This document shows positions 24,499 through 41,600 of a stretch of DNA of 64,000 nt, piece after piece. The stretch is from Ficedula albicollis (taxonomy: Eukaryota > Chordata > Aves > Passeriformes > Muscicapidae). The position numbers were made by a program, and so were the translations under genes. Location: the NCBI RefSeq assembly GCF_000247815.1, contig NC_021678.1, positions 6,005,478 to 6,069,477 on the forward strand, read 5' to 3'. How positions within the stretch are numbered: the first letter of the stretch is position 1; each line of letters begins with the position of its first letter. The notes below the pieces were generated by a model. That model ran no database searches, had not been told where the DNA came from, and worked only from the letters and a program-made list of their open reading frames with translations.

Positions 24499-27400
24499 GA
24501 ACATGTAGATATGTCAGCTTCATGAGCATTCCAGGAATTGTAGTACAAATGGTTTTACTGAGATGATTTGAACAATTACATCTTTTTCCAATAAAGCTGA
24601 TGCACTAATATTTTGAAATATAAAAGTTTTGTTGTTTTTCTTTTAAATCCTAAAAATCCTCCAACTAAATATCACAGGTTTCCATAAATTGATATTGAAG
24701 AATTTTTTTTTAATGACTTCAAGTTGTGTAATTTTCTAACAGAGATGACAAGTTTAAAACCTAATTGCTTTTTATGTCAAAAAAGTTTTCCATTCAAGTT
24801 TGGAGGCAAAATTTACGAGGTGCAAAGTGAGGAATTAATTTTCTTGTTTTCTTTCAGGAAAGAACTGACATATCTTATGCATGCTTCCCTCCCTGGGCTA
24901 CTTAAAAAAAAAAAAAGTTACTACGTGGATTTAGATAGAATACTTTATGAATAGAAATAATACTCTTGCAATGCTTGAATACCTAGAGGTTGAAATGCAT
25001 TTTTTAAACAGAAGCTTTTGACATTTTAAATTAAAAAAAGACAGGTGGAACTTCACAAACATGGGCTTAGGTTCTTGAATGAAATATTCACGAAAGTTCC
25101 AGAGATAATTTCATTGGGCATTGCATACTTATTTAAAAGTAAACCACAATTTCATTCATAAAATTCCATTGCAAAATTTTCCACTGGCTTTTCCCCACTT
25201 TCACAAAGCACCTATCAATTAACAACTGCGACATTAGACTCATTCAGTGGCTCACATGGGTAAGAATTCTTCCAAAACTGCTTTTGACTTCAGTGAAGTG
25301 ATGAAGATTAAAAAGAAAATCCCACATGGTAAATGTAAAATATTACTAAGCATTTTCAATGTATACTCACATTAAAACTAGACAAAACCTGTGACTAGAA
25401 CACCTTCCAAAGGTATAAAAACTTTATTTTACACAAGTAATAAGGGCTAAAGGGCAAAAGAAACAAGCCAAGCCAAGCCAAGTGTATCTCTGGTTTTTTG
25501 GGGTGTTTTGTTTTTTGGTTTTTGTTTTTTTTTCCTGAAAAATCATTTGTCTAGGGGGCTGAGTTTCTCCTGTGTTTTTTTTCACCTTATTTTCTCACCT
25601 TCTTACTCACAAAATGTTCTAAAATGTTCTGTCTAAAGGGGGCTTATTAATAAAGGAACTACTTTGGTGAACTTTTTTGTTTGATTCCCCCCCCTTTTTT
25701 GTCTGAATAAAGGTACCACAGAGGAAATGTCACAGGGCTCTTTTATAATGACTGAAATAATTTCTTTCACTAAGCCTCATGTATACATTAAGTGAAGACA
25801 TCCTGGGTGTCAGCCCAGATTTCAGAGCAAACAATGACAACAACAAGACCAAAGGAAGGGAAAAAGCTGCAGGAAAAATAAAGCCCTTTTTTATAGCAGA
25901 CAGAAGCAATGAAATAGCTAACAAAAAAACCACTGCAATGTTCCACAAAGCAATGAAATGGCTAACAAAAAAACCACTGCAATGTTCCACAAACTCCTTC
26001 CTCTAAACACATCTAACATTCATAAAGGTCTCTCATAAAGGAATCACATCACTGAAAAGCAACTACTTTTTAAAATGAGCCTTAAGCAACAATCACACTG
26101 CACAACTGATCAAAAGAGAGCACCTCATGCAATTAACTTTTCTGGGGAATTACCATTGGCAGGCTGTAATTACTCCCTTGGAAGGCAGTAGTGAGGACAC
26201 CATGGCCAACTGTTCTCTGCCTGTGATTTATGTGCCTGAGGTAATGACCAGTGGCCAGGCTATCAGTGTGGCAGCTCCCTTCAAAGAGCATGTTGTGCAG
26301 CACCAAACCAGGTTCTCTATTACTTCATCATCAAACCATCCTCTACCTGCATTTTCTTGGGATCCTTTTCGACCTAAGTATTTACCCAGCTCAACTCAAT
26401 TAAGCTTATGGCATCAAATGAGAACAAGTAGGGTGACTACAACCTTTCCAGACTGAGGAAAGACTACAGCACTTAGGACTGCATGCAGGGGAAGACAGGA
26501 GTACGCTGGGTATCTCCCGATTCCTCCCCTTTTTTGGAGTTGTGCATTGGCCCTACCCTTTTCCTTATTGCACTGGTTGTTTCCTTTCCTTGTCTCCACT
26601 GACACCACTAACTCATTTAATATATGTCATGAAGCACCAGTCAGATGTTAACTTTCTGCCTTTAATGATCCATGCTTGAACCAATGACCTTGAAGTGCAA
26701 GGCTGCATAGATCTTTACCATTCCCTCAATAGCCAGACCTTTATTCATCAAGTTTATAAGCAAGATCTGTGTGCAAAAGGAATGCTTACTCACAATTACT
26801 ATTATGGTTGTTCTGCTGGGACACTGAACTGAAAGAATGTGAGTTATAAAGTGCATGGGTTAGTAAAATTTAAATCAAGCAAATGTTTAACACTAAACCA
26901 TTTCATCTTTTTCCAAAGTTCAGCAAATTTATTACAAAGCATTGAAATTGCACTTCAAGCCCTAAGGCTCACAGTGTTGGAGCCTGCCTTATTAACATAA
27001 TTAAAATAGCATAACTCAAAATTTATTAAATAATTAAACATACGCAGACTTATTGTTTACTTCCAACTGATAACATGATTCTAGCTAAAAATTTGCACTG
27101 CTTCATAGCTAACAAGTTGCAAGAGCACATTCCCCTTTTCCTGCTGTGCATATGATTAAAAAGGCAGGGGTTAAACACTGCAATAAAAAAAAAATTGGGG
27201 AATTCTATTTTTGGTAACAGCGCTGCTTAGTTTTTCCCTCTCTTTTTTACAATAAGCAGGTGCTGCTGAAGAGGTGAAAAGTCTCATAGTAGGAGGACAT
27301 TGAGTTTGAGAAGGGTAGAAAAAAAATTCCTTGAAAAGAATCGTCCTCCCTTCCACAGTCACTACACACCTTGTATCGCATTTTTCCACCTTAGCCGCAG

Positions 27401-30260
27401 GAGAAAGCAAGCTATATCCATTATATTACTGGACACACATAGCTTGTGAGACCTTGTCTAGAGGATTGCTCAACAAGGGTAAAGCTGGCAATTTTATGTG
27501 GCATAAAAATCCTGCCTTATGCAGTGCTTGTGAGCCACTCACACCTGCATGGCCACAGAGGGCTTCCAGAGGTCACAGAGACAGGTTTTATGGAAATCTT
27601 ATTTTCTTGATTCTGAAACCACAGAAAAAATGCCTGTTTTTTCTGTAAATGTAGTCTGCTTATCTTCATTTTCTCCTGCAACAATTCTGCATTCTCCTTC
27701 AGCCACTGCACTGATCAGCAGCCCCTCCCAACATATGAGGTGGAAAGCCAACGACAAAATTAAAACAAGCTGGCAAATGTACCTATATATACATATTTCA
27801 TGTTAGCACAGTTATGCTCCAGAAATTATGGCAACAGCAATAGTATTCTGCTGCTGTGATCATGGATAATCAAAGCAAGTAAAAAAAAAAGCCAGTGCTG
27901 AAATATTTTCAAAGGTATGAAAGTCTTTACTGTTGTGTAATTTAAATTTACTTGCCATCACTTGAAATTTCGTCTGCGTGATTAGAATTTAAACGCTCCC
28001 TAAGTACATTAACAAATATAATTCCTGTTATATTGCAGATATACTGCAGCAATCTCCTCTTAATGCTGAAAACAACTACGCTCCTTACTTCGCTCCAGAA
28101 CATACAAAGCACAATTAGTTAAAATGATTTCAAATGAAGTCTCATTTGGGAATGACCCACAAGATGAACCAATATAGCACTTTCTACTCTACTTATACTT
28201 ACATATACACACCCACACATCACAAAGCTGTAGCGATACATTCTGCAACTGTAAACATGGGATGTTTGCATTTTAGACAGAGTATTTTTAATGTAATAGT
28301 TTTCAGTTTGAGGCCAAATTTTGCCGACATTACACCCCACGGTAATGTAGTGTTTATTTTTGATACAATCCTAGCAGTTCCCCTGAAATTACTTGGGACA
28401 TGGTGGATTGAGGAAATATTAATTGAACGGTAAATCTTAGCTGCTCACTCAGAATTTATACCTGACAACAGTAATGAAAGGACAGACATCACAAGCTTTC
28501 TCATGCTTTATCATATAATAAATTTGTCTAAAAGTCGCCATCCCAAATTCTTTAATTTTCAAATTCAAGATGTTTTTGATGAATAGAAATTACTGTTCCC
28601 TGAATACAGAGTTTCAGAGCACATTAATGTGGTATCAAAGATTTAATGCGGTTGAGTAAATTTGGTCTTAATTGGGAAGTAGTTGACAGAGTCAACCTGA
28701 ATGCCAGGTAAACACGAAGATGCAACACACTGCTAAGACACCATTATTTATTGTAGCATTGGTCAGGTTTAGTGTACTCTTCATAAGCAGCTTTAATTTT
28801 TCCCCATGATACTGATCTTATCAGATTTGACAGACAGAATCCTGTGAGCAGCACAAATCTATAAAAATGACCTTTTACGTAACTGAATTCCACAGAGTAG
28901 GGTTTAGTTTGTTAAGTCATGCTACCTTTTCTTTAGTCTTTGTCCATTCTTCTCCAACTGATTTAGTGGAAGGAGAAAATGAAAATAAAAAAAAAATCAA
29001 ATTCTGTATGTCTGTATAGGTTAGAATTATTGATACCTATCTGATTAAATAATTTATTTCACTACTAAAATTGCTAGTATGTTAACAGATAAGTGTTAAG
29101 GAAGAAAGCAGATTTGTCTTTTTAAATGTTTTGGTTCACTACAAAATGAAACAAAACCAACTCATGTTATGGTCTACAAAGCTGTAAATATATTAAAATG
29201 GCAATCAAGCTCTGAAAAACTTTAGGGCTTTATTCTCAATTCCCAGAGCAACACAGTTGCCTGTTTAATACACCATGCCCTGTTGACCATTTTATGTATA
29301 ACCTTTAAACTTTCCCGTGACCTAAATAAGCTTCATTACCACAGACTTCACATTTTATCCCAATGCATATGGTTTACTGCTTATCAGTTTGTGAATATTC
29401 CCTTAAATATGAAAGAAAAAAACCCAGCAATCCAGGAGACAAATTCTCATTTTATCTTACACTTGTCAAATATTAAGATTCTCCTAGTCTGTCAGATTTC
29501 TAAGCCTGTCTAATATCTTTCATTTGTATCCAAAATTAATAAAGTCTATCCATGCTGTATGATTTTCCAGTTACTCTGATTCTGAGTATGCACAATAATT
29601 TGTAATTTAAATTCACAAAGATGTACCAATGTAGCAATGTATTTATGTCAGTTTTGAAGGCTTGGCCTTTTTGACTCTGATACCAAAGCCCTGTTCTTTT
29701 CTCCCACTATAAAGTTCCAGTAATGCTTGGACTGACCAATTACTGCTGGTAATTTGATTATGTACCCTCTTTCTTTTATTATTTACCCATTTAACTGAGG
29801 ATTGATCAGAACAAAGAGACAATTAAATATACTGCAATAAAACCAGTATGAATAACAAGAGTAGAAACTGAAGACAAATCAGCAGTTCTCCAAAAACACA
29901 GACATAAGACTGAAATCCTGTCTTTAAATACTCCTATTGTCTCTGGTCGTGGTAGGGCTGCAAAGAAAAGGATATTAATTTTACATTCAGTAATTCAGAC
30001 AGCTCTATTTGCAAGGAGGAAGGACAAAAGATAAAATCTGTGTCATGGCAAAATAAGTAACATTTGGCTCCTTACTTGACAATTTCTTGATTTCTCAAAC
30101 AAAACATGATTATTAAACAGAAATTAATGGTTCACTGCACAGTTCCATGCATGCAGTATCAATAGACACAAGGGGTCATTCTCAAAATCAACAGAAACAC
30201 AATGGCATTTTTAGAAATTCCACTGGAGGGCACCACAGTGGACCAATGGTAGGATTATTT
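24499..30260. other. Intronic or intergenic stretch without a recognised gene
   Basis: AT-rich DNA with a 44-base duplication at 25906-25993 and an AAGCC triplet repeat near 25467-25481 followed by a T-rich tract. Open frames are short and without recognisable motifs. Confidence 0.5.
25906..25993. repeat. Two-copy 44-base tandem duplication
   Basis: Copies at 25906-25949 and 25950-25993 share GCAATGAAAT and CCACTGCAATGTTCCACAAA. The only clear difference is A/G in the first third. Confidence 0.92.
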
Positions 30261-30275
30261 AAAAAAAAAAAAAAA

Positions 30276-31090
<815 letters not shown>

Positions 31091-31138
31091 AACCAACCGT
31101 TCCCCCTGCCCCACTTCTCCCACACCTCCCCCACCCCC

Positions 31139-34100
31139 AAAGTCAGCAACCTAGGCTCTAGCCCTCACTTTCTTTTAATCTAGAACTGCCAGGCCAACAG
31201 CAACGCTAAAAATTAAAACCAGTCTATTGTGAAAGTAAAACATTTCAATACTTCACTGGAAATCTGACCATTACAGGTAATTTAACATTTCTCCAATTTT
31301 AAGTCTTAAACTACATCCTATTTCCCAAGGAATATAAAAAGCTGGCACAATATCTTTCTTAGAACAAAAGACAATCATTAAGATCCTAAATGTATAACAG
31401 AGACAAAAATGATAAATGGGCACCATGAATACAAAATGAACGCTAAGAAAACCGCTAAAAACGCTGAGAGACTGTAAAGCAGATATTCAAAGTAGAATAA
31501 TCTCTAAGGAATATCCCTAGCACTCTTCCATTTTGTTATATAACACTACTGTATGCATTGGTTGCAATGTATTGCAATCTTTTCGCAACACACAACATCC
31601 AGTAAATCTAGAGATAGACCTGAATTCCAGCCTGTTAATGCCTGAAACTTGCCCACAGCCTTGATCAATGCAAAATTCAAGATGTCTCAAGCACAGGATG
31701 TTCTCACAACTCTGAGACCATATTTGGATGGCCTTCCTATAAATGAGGCATGCAACATTCATCTTTATCACTTACAATCTATGCCATTTCCTTAGATTGT
31801 GTTCACAAGCCAAATTTGATAGGCACAGTCAAAATAAATGACAGTGCAAGTGCACAGGAGATATTTTTCCTTGCCTAGTGTTATTTGAATAGAACAGAAA
31901 CAACACATAAAGCACAGGAACTCTAATACTAAGAAAATAGTCATATGTATTTCAGCACGTAATTCATGCAGAATGCCCTGTTCTGTGGGAGTAGTAACAA
32001 TATTTTCTGCAATATTTATTTACAATATTGTGGGATTCTTGTAGAAACAACCAAAAAGTCAGAAGGAGCGCTTGTTATAAAACTGGAAAGCAGAATGTTG
32101 AGGTATTTCAGCTGAAAACATCTGCATTTGTTTAAGTTTTATCCTGGACACAGCAAAATCTGCAGTGTAACTCTGCAGAACCAACATAGGCTCTGACACA
32201 GGCTTTGCAGTCAGAGGACAAAATATGAGGATGAAATCAGCCTATTAAAAAAAAAAAAAAAAGTGAACACTCACCACATAAGCATCTTAAGGTCAGCCAA
32301 AGCATCTGCCCACTCTAACAAGTAGGAAAAAGCAAACATTAAGTATAAACAAGTAAGTATTTCTTCTCTTTGCTTTATGTTGGCCAAGAGGAGATTCAGG
32401 ATGAGTTCACTACCAAATTTTCAACAGTGCACGTGGAAAGTCAAACAAAAAAAAATTTTAGATAATAGTCTTAACTGTGAAGAACACCAAAGGCTCCAAC
32501 TGCTGTGTTTTCAAGCCTGCCCTGAGGAGATAGAGTATATTTTACCTATTCAAAGTTTTCTGAGTGCTCAAAACACTCAATGAAGTCTCAGCTTTCACAG
32601 AAACACAGTGGATTTGTGGGAGACTCAGTCAGCACAAGGTTAGCTACGGCTGATGGAAGTGGCAGATGGGAGCCTATTTCCCAAATCAGAAGAGGAGACA
32701 GTGAGGGTCAGTGGGCTGGAGCTGGTGGGAGCTGGCCATCAGCCCATACTGAAGAAGAGATTGGAAGGACAGAATTTCTACCCCGCTATGTTGCTAGCAG
32801 TGTGCAAACGACTCCTGCCTCAGGATCAAATGGTGAAGGAAACCGGGCAGACAGGAGAGAAAGGGGCCAGAACCAAGGTCTGCACTGCCACATCTGGGCT
32901 ACCTTGGCCTGATCTCTTTGGATGCTCACCAGGTGCAGGGGAAGGAGTGCATGGAGAGCACACTACACCCAAGTATGTATATGGCTCTCCTTCCAGTACC
33001 ATTTGGCAGCTTATTCCCATATTCCTGGTGCCTTACAATACTGTTGTGTATTCAGACTCTTGTGAAAGAATCAAACATTATGGTTCGGATAAACTCCATC
33101 CCTTTGCCAAATGTTTTCCTCATTTAAGCCCTAATAAAAACATTTTGAATGATTACACTGAACCTAAATGGTGCTGGAGTCTTCCAAAAATCGAGCAAGC
33201 TACAAAGAACAAATAATACAAATGCTGAAGAAAACAGTTGTTTCGTTAATATTCTATTTACACAGCTGGATTCTTAGGAATTTTATCCATCTGTATATTT
33301 AGTAAGCAAGGCAAATTAATGCTTAGAATTGCCATTTCCTCAGTGAAAAACAAACCAGTAAAATGAAAAGGCTCCCCCACAATCTGTCTCTCCCTGCCCC
33401 ATTCCAGATAGACATATCCACCTCCCCCATAGCCATGAACCACTAAGGAACTGGAGAGGATTCTTCACAGACAGATGTAATTTATAACAAAGGCAGGAAA
33501 AGGCAACTCTAACACAGAGCTCGCTGCCCTTCCTATAAAGTTCACCTCCTTACCAAGAAAAAGCAGAGAATAATTTGTTTGGTTTCTGTACTCAACTGCT
33601 TTTTCTTTTATTGTGAAAAGTTTCCATTGTCCTTTTATGTTTTGATTATTGAGTAAATTTAGAGACTTGCCAAATAGCCCTAGATTGTTAACAGACCACC
33701 ACTATTTAACTTTGAATGCTTTAACAAAATAAAGGCACAGTTCACATTAATATTTGAAGCCCTCATTTTATTTATTATCTTTCCTTTGAAATATAAACAA
33801 TTTTCTTAGCTAAGGTTTATTAAATGTAAGCTCAAGTAGCAATATAAGTTACCTCACATACCAGACATCCTATAAAATTTAGGTTTCTAATGAATAGCAC
33901 CACATTTTGCTGAGCTTAGCATATTTATAGGAAATCAAAATAATGTTTTATGAATTAAATATTTAAATACATCAGACTCAATGTTCAGTAAAAAATATTT
34001 TATGTTGTATCTTATAAAAAATTGTAAAATTCAAGGTGGAAACAGAAGACATACAAACTTTCTGGTGCATTTTAAGAAGAAACTTTAAAGGATTGTAAAA

Positions 34101-34383
34101 TTTATCAGTTATTTAGACTTGGATTACATTTGTCCTCATAACATCAACAAAAAGGATGAAAATTTATTAAAATGTATATTGATTATAAATCATCATGGTA
34201 AAGAAATGTCATACTATTTATTTATATGAGTAAGGGCAACATGTTATTCATAACATAAGGTCACAAGATGTATGAATTTGATACATAAATATTCACCCGT
34301 GGGGATACATTCCCATGAAATATCACATCACTGGCCCATTCCATGGATACTTTTATGAATACCATTTAATTTTTTCAGTCCAA
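31139..34383. other. Intronic or intergenic stretch without a recognised gene
   Basis: Mostly AT-rich. The one notable frame is at 32653-33216 (plus, 187 codons), in a patch of higher GC between about 32580 and 33010. It has no motif I recognise and no clear splice context, so I do not call it a gene. Confidence 0.45.
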
Positions 34384-35684
<1,301 letters not shown>

Positions 35685-38600
35685 AAAAGCTGCAGATAAA
35701 GGTAATGGGTACAAAACAGTTGTTAATTGTAGTATAAGGTCACGGATCTGTGTTTGCCAATTACCAAAAATTATGCAGGAAATCTTGGAAATAGGACAAC
35801 TGCTCTGGAAAAACAGTCTCCAGCATGTCGAACTGTTCAGGCACCAAAACGGTACCTGCTGGCAAACAGGCAGCTGCTCTGGAAAAACAGTCTCCAGCAT
35901 GTCAAACTGTACAGGCACCAAAACGGTACCTGCTGGCAAACAACTTTAAAAAAGAGCAGCTAAATTTGAACCAGCAAAATATAAACAAAATGTGGCACAT
36001 TCTTGAATAGCTGTTTGATCCCTGCTGCATTACATGGAAAACTTTAACACTGCAAATAGCATCGTACTGCAGCAGACATAATTAATTTGGCTGAAAATAA
36101 AATGTATCTGTATTTTTTTGGCAGATTCCTTTCAAGTTATGTTCTTTGAACTTTAGGAAGTTGAGTTATTGTGCAAATAACTTTCTGCCTATGTGCTAGC
36201 AGCAACCTACCTGGCTCTCACCAGCTTATGTACAAAGCCCTTCCAGTGGTTTGCCACACTGGCTGATAAAGAATTCTGTTTTCTAGATTTCTGTCTCTCC
36301 AGCAACATGCCCCATGGCAAGCTGAGGACCCTAGATCATGAGAGTCTTGCTCCAGCTGAGTCAACTACATTTTATGGCACCATGATGGAGCTGCGGCTCT
36401 GAAATGATCTTCAAAAGCACTGCTTTTGTGTCAGGGAGTTTAAACACAGACATAGAGAACAGCAATTCTGTTAAGTGTTTATTTTTTTGTTTTAAACTGG
36501 AATTAAATCAAACTGCAAAATTCTCAGATTCTCCTATGAAACAAAATTACTGATCTTTTCTCAGCTCCAAGTTAAATGGTTTCATGCTCAAGTTAAATGG
36601 TCTTTTCTTTCATAGTCAAGTTAAACAAGTAGAATTCCCAAAGGGCATCAACACAGTGAGCTATTTTGGAGTACTGGAAAAGTCAAACAAAATTCATATC
36701 CTAATAGTCTGCGTTCAGGTTACTTTGGTTGACCACTTTAATTTCTCCAAGTAAATTTCTGCCAATCTCAATGCCTTCCATTAAAATTTACACATTGATT
36801 GATAACCAATTTTTAAATGCGCTGTAGTCTTCTGATGGAGCACTTCATTGCTTGCGTCATGGAACAGTCTGATGGATAGCAGAAACAGGCTGTCATTAAT
36901 GTACTGGCTATCCTTCCAGTCAAAGCCCACAATTCCTAGCTGACCTGCATTCCAGCAAATAAACAAGCCATTACTGCTCTTATCACAACTATGTATGTTT
37001 ACATATGTACAAACACATACATACAAACCACACACATACAGAAAGTGGAAATCAAGCCACTTTCTAAATAAATAATTTAAAAACTCATAGAGCACATCTG
37101 TGTATATATTAATTCCTGCATAGTTTCAGAACTGTTTTCCTGCCAAGAATTCAAGTTTTTTCTCCTCTCTCTCTCTAACACCATACAGTCAAAAAATGTG
37201 ATGCTTTGTCAACCGTACAACTGAACTAAAAAGGGATCATGAGCCTCAATTTTTTTTTTTCTCTAGTATCTTTAGCTTTTCATCCTCCAGGGAGCTTAAC
37301 AATGCGACCCCAGTCACTTCTCAGTTTAATTTTGTGTATGTGAATAGGTCCATTGAAATTAAAGCTCTCAATTTGTTAAAAAGAGGTGCTTGCTGAAATG
37401 CTGGCTGGGTCAGAACCATGGTGCTCAGTACACTGATTTGGCACTTGTCCTGTCTGAATTCCTTTCTTTCGTGACTTCATGCATGTTACTGAGTTAAAAA
37501 GCAGGCTTGTTTTGTATTTGATGTTTCCTAAGAAAATAATTTAAAAAATGTTTTGTTAATCATTCCCTAAAGCATTGTAAAAGTACTCAGCACTGGCTTA
37601 TGAATTCCACAAGCTCCCTGGAGCTCTCACCAGCTTTTAGGGCAGAACACTTCAGCTACCAAAACTCAGGAATGTTAACATTGCGTTAGAAGACCATCAG
37701 CATGTGACCTACATGAAAATGTAACTGCTAAAGGTCAGTGTAGCTCCCCTACTGACAAATGAGTATAACAACACAATCTTTGGAAAACAAAGATTGTTTC
37801 TACTAGACAACAGATACTTAAGTATTTGAAGCAGCACTACATACAATTTCAACAGACTCCACTTTTCATTCAGACTAATCATAAGTTCTTCAAGATCTCT
37901 GGTTACAGCCATAGCAAGCCTCAAGATCAAAGGACTGGATATCCCTGAATTTTATCAAAAACCCAGTGGCTCTCCAGCTGCTTACTTCAGTAATCTGGAC
38001 TTGGGTACAGCACACTTCTGCAATGGACATCAAAAATTTCCCCTCAGACATCAAAAGACCAAGTACCAGTTTTAAACATCCATAATCGGAAAATAATGAA
38101 CCTACTCCTGAAGCTGTAGTTTTGATCTTCATTGCAGTAAAGGCTTGAGGAATATGTTTTGAAGGGAAAAAATAAATAAGAGCATGAAAGAGAAATGGAA
38201 TGTAACACAACATTAGCTTATCAAAAATACATGATGCCAGACTAATTTCATAGTTTATTAAATAAATAATTTTCTAGACAAAAGCAATGTGAGAGACATG
38301 ATCAATTTATGAGTGGGCAGGAATACTGCACAGATGGGACTGAACACCCTTGAAGTCTAGTCACTCTTGTATTCAATGACAAATTGGGAGGTGACATTGT
38401 GAGGACATTTTTTTTTTTAAGCCTACAGTGCACTGGGAGTACCTCAGCTAGAAAATACAATAACAAAGGAGAACTAGAATAGCAGATGTACGATGAGATA
38501 GCCACATGATATAGATATAAAATGTGCTTCTTGGACCCATCATGTAGGCCATTCCCAGCAGAGGAAAAGAAAGCACTATTGATATTTTACAAGGCCTTGC

Positions 38601-41600
38601 TTTTATCTTAGCAACAATATTATGTCTGTTTGGTCACTTATGTTCTAAAAAAACTGATTTAAAGTGGAACAATTATACAAGAAGGCCAACAGGATGACAA
38701 GAGGCTGGTAAGGATATAAGCACACATGTATCAAAGTCTACCTTTACAGCAAAGAGTAGAGAAGGCTGGCTTTTCTAGTCTAGCTGAATGAACACTGACA
38801 ATAAGATTGCTGTCTCTTTATACACTAGAAAAATAAACACTGGGGATGGAACGAGAGCTAAAGGTCAATACCAGCACAAGCTGGCACAAGGACAAATACA
38901 CATAGCTTGTTATAAATACACCCAGACCAGAAACTGAAATTTTACAACAGCTACAGAAACCAGGCATCAGGGCACTTCCTAACTGAAAGAGCAAAGACAA
39001 AAAAATTTAACTTTTTTAACTGGAGCTTGACAGGTTTCTGAAGAGGATTATGAATGTTTCCCTATGACAAAGCAGCATGACAGCTGACAATTGAAGACAT
39101 CCCTTCCAGTCCTATGCTCTTCTTGATGTCTTTGCCATGATGATATTTAGAAAACAAAGCTACAAAAAATCAACTCAATGGTTTTTAGACACTAAAAATA
39201 TCTGAAATCTCCAGGCTTTGAAAAGCACTCCATTAGCTGGGAAATGAGTTTCTGTAGCATAAACTGATATACTTATGGAAATATTCTAGTTTCATACATT
39301 CTCAAGAAATCATAGAGCAAATTTGTTTAAACAATGATTAACTAATCTAAATATGCAACGCCTAATGAGGATTACGTATCAAAATCAAGTCCCAGACTTT
39401 AGGGTTTTTGCCATCGGAAGAAAAGCAAGCTTTATCAGTTTTCAAAAAGTATATTCTTTCTATCCACCTCCTTAAATTCAAACAAAGAAGGGATTTTGTT
39501 CAAACTTAAAAAAAAATCCAACCCAACCCCTAACTGGATAAAGGACCAGACATAGTCCAAAAGCTTAATGCTTCAGAAAGTAAGGAGTACATAGAATGAA
39601 AGCATTAATGGAAACTAGTTTGGAACTCTAAGTACAGAGGATGATATCTAGTGACTGCTATAATACTGAATCTGCACTGCCATTAAATTTAATCTTCGAT
39701 ATTTTTATTGCAACCTGACCCACTATGACATCTCTAAAGAAAATTACATTGTACACTACTATTTCAAGAAGTCAAACTTAGCTAGTCATCTGGGCCATAA
39801 AATAGCAGATTACTCCATCAGGCTGGCTAAAGCAACTAGGAATAAAACAAGATTTACCAACCACATTATTTTTATTAGGAAATGTTTCAAAGCAGACATA
39901 ATCCCAAAAGACCCTAGCCTCATACCATCCAAAAATACACAACAGAGAGCAGCAAAACACATGAATTGCATTATAAGGTACAATTTGTAAATGAGAGAAA
40001 AAAAATTTGCAAAATATGCTGTAATATATAATCCTATCAAAGCAAAATAAATTAACCAAATGTAGAAGTAGAAAATAATAAAAACTTCTATACAATTAAT
40101 GTATTAACAATTTAAACCTTTGTTATAAGATCTGATGTGTTAACAGGAATTGCTCCATTGAATCCCTGAACATCAATATTTAGTCTGTACTCCTTCTGCT
40201 TTCCTTGAAACTGAGAGCTAATATAGGTGTACTAAATCACAGCTAGAGAGCAAGATGTCCAGAACAGGCAGAAGGTAAAAAACAGGATCTTTAACAGCAA
40301 TATTCCCGAAGAACTCTGATAGGGTAGCACTACTTCCATTTTATTTTGGATCATAGCCACAGAACAGCTAAACCACAGCTCCTTCTGTAATCATTATAAA
40401 TGGGGCGAACTGCTCATAATAGTAACAGGAAAAAAAAGCAATGAATTTACTTGGCAATCTTAACACTTCTCAGCAATTCCTTGTACCGTCATGTTTTCTA
40501 AAAGGTATTCATGCATACATAATATATAGGTCTTTGTAGATCTGGAATGAAGGAGAAATAAGGGATTTGATAGTTAGAAAGGCAAGTTTTAAACTTTAAA
40601 TACTGTCAAAGTAGGTTAGAAGTGTGATGTGTGTCTTATCATCTAACCGAGCATTCATGTCTTTCTGTTTTAACCTTTTTTTCTTACGCAATATGATCAC
40701 CTCAGGCAGTTTGAAGTTTAAAAGCTTTAGCCAATTAAAAAAAAAAATTAGCCTGGCATTTGTTACCTTTTTTTGAAGACTTGAACACTTTGTTTTACAG
40801 AGGTGGCTTTATTATGCTAGCTGCATCGAATGTAGAATATTAATCAGACTGCAAAGTTCCACTAACTATATGCTACTTTTAAATAACTTAGATTTTGTTA
40901 AACGGCACAACCACAGATATTGTATGCATAATCTGAGTTTTGAGTCATTTCCCTTTTCTTGTCTGATTTTATTCTACACAGGAAATGACAGGGTCATTTG
41001 GAAATAACTGCAGTGAAAGATCAAAAAGGAAACTTGATTGAGAACACTGTATAATTGCTTGTGCTAGAGAAAAAAAAAATTCCAATGACTTTACAACCCA
41101 TTGCTATAAGATTTCTCTGGAAAACACATACACTGTGGTTTCCCTAAAAGGATATCCATTACAACACTGAGTACAGCTTTTATTTGTTGTAGCTGCATCT
41201 CTTTTAAAGAAGCAGATCTTCTCCTGAGGCTGTTGGGCTTTTATTCCGTAGGTAATTCTTTCTGGCACACATATTCCTTGAGCTAAAGCCCTTTCAGTGG
41301 AAGCAAATCAATTCTGTTGAAGCAAGTCATTTCATTGACTCATCTCAAAGTGTTCATTTACAAAAAGGAGATAATCCTGTAATTAAGCTCTTGGAACACC
41401 GTGGTTCTTGTTATTTGGGCAAATCTGGACATTACAATTTACAGTGTTCTGTTCCAAAAGAAGAGGCTTCTATTGCTGCAGCTAAAGGAAAACTTTTTAG
41501 ACAATAGTTGCACTCAGCTTGGAGTCAGGATCACATCCAGCTTTGGGCTGTGGTGTGTCCGCAGTGACCTTTCTATTTTTTTGGTAAGACACTGGTCTAC

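Noticed and set aside
26786..26815. 30-base minus-strand microexon candidate reading CPSRTTIIVI
   Set aside because: The exon would end in T before GTGAGT, which is unusual, and there is no other support.
32275..32314. 40-base minus-strand candidate exon reading WADALADLKMLM in one frame
   Set aside because: The splice sites are good, but the required phase (one base carried in) does not fit exon 5 or the 11.4-kb exon, and 40 bases between phase-0 exons would shift the frame.
37709..38213. Two overlapping minus-strand frames of 73 and 107 codons
   Set aside because: No motif, and no splice sites that join in phase. They overlap in different frames and look like chance.
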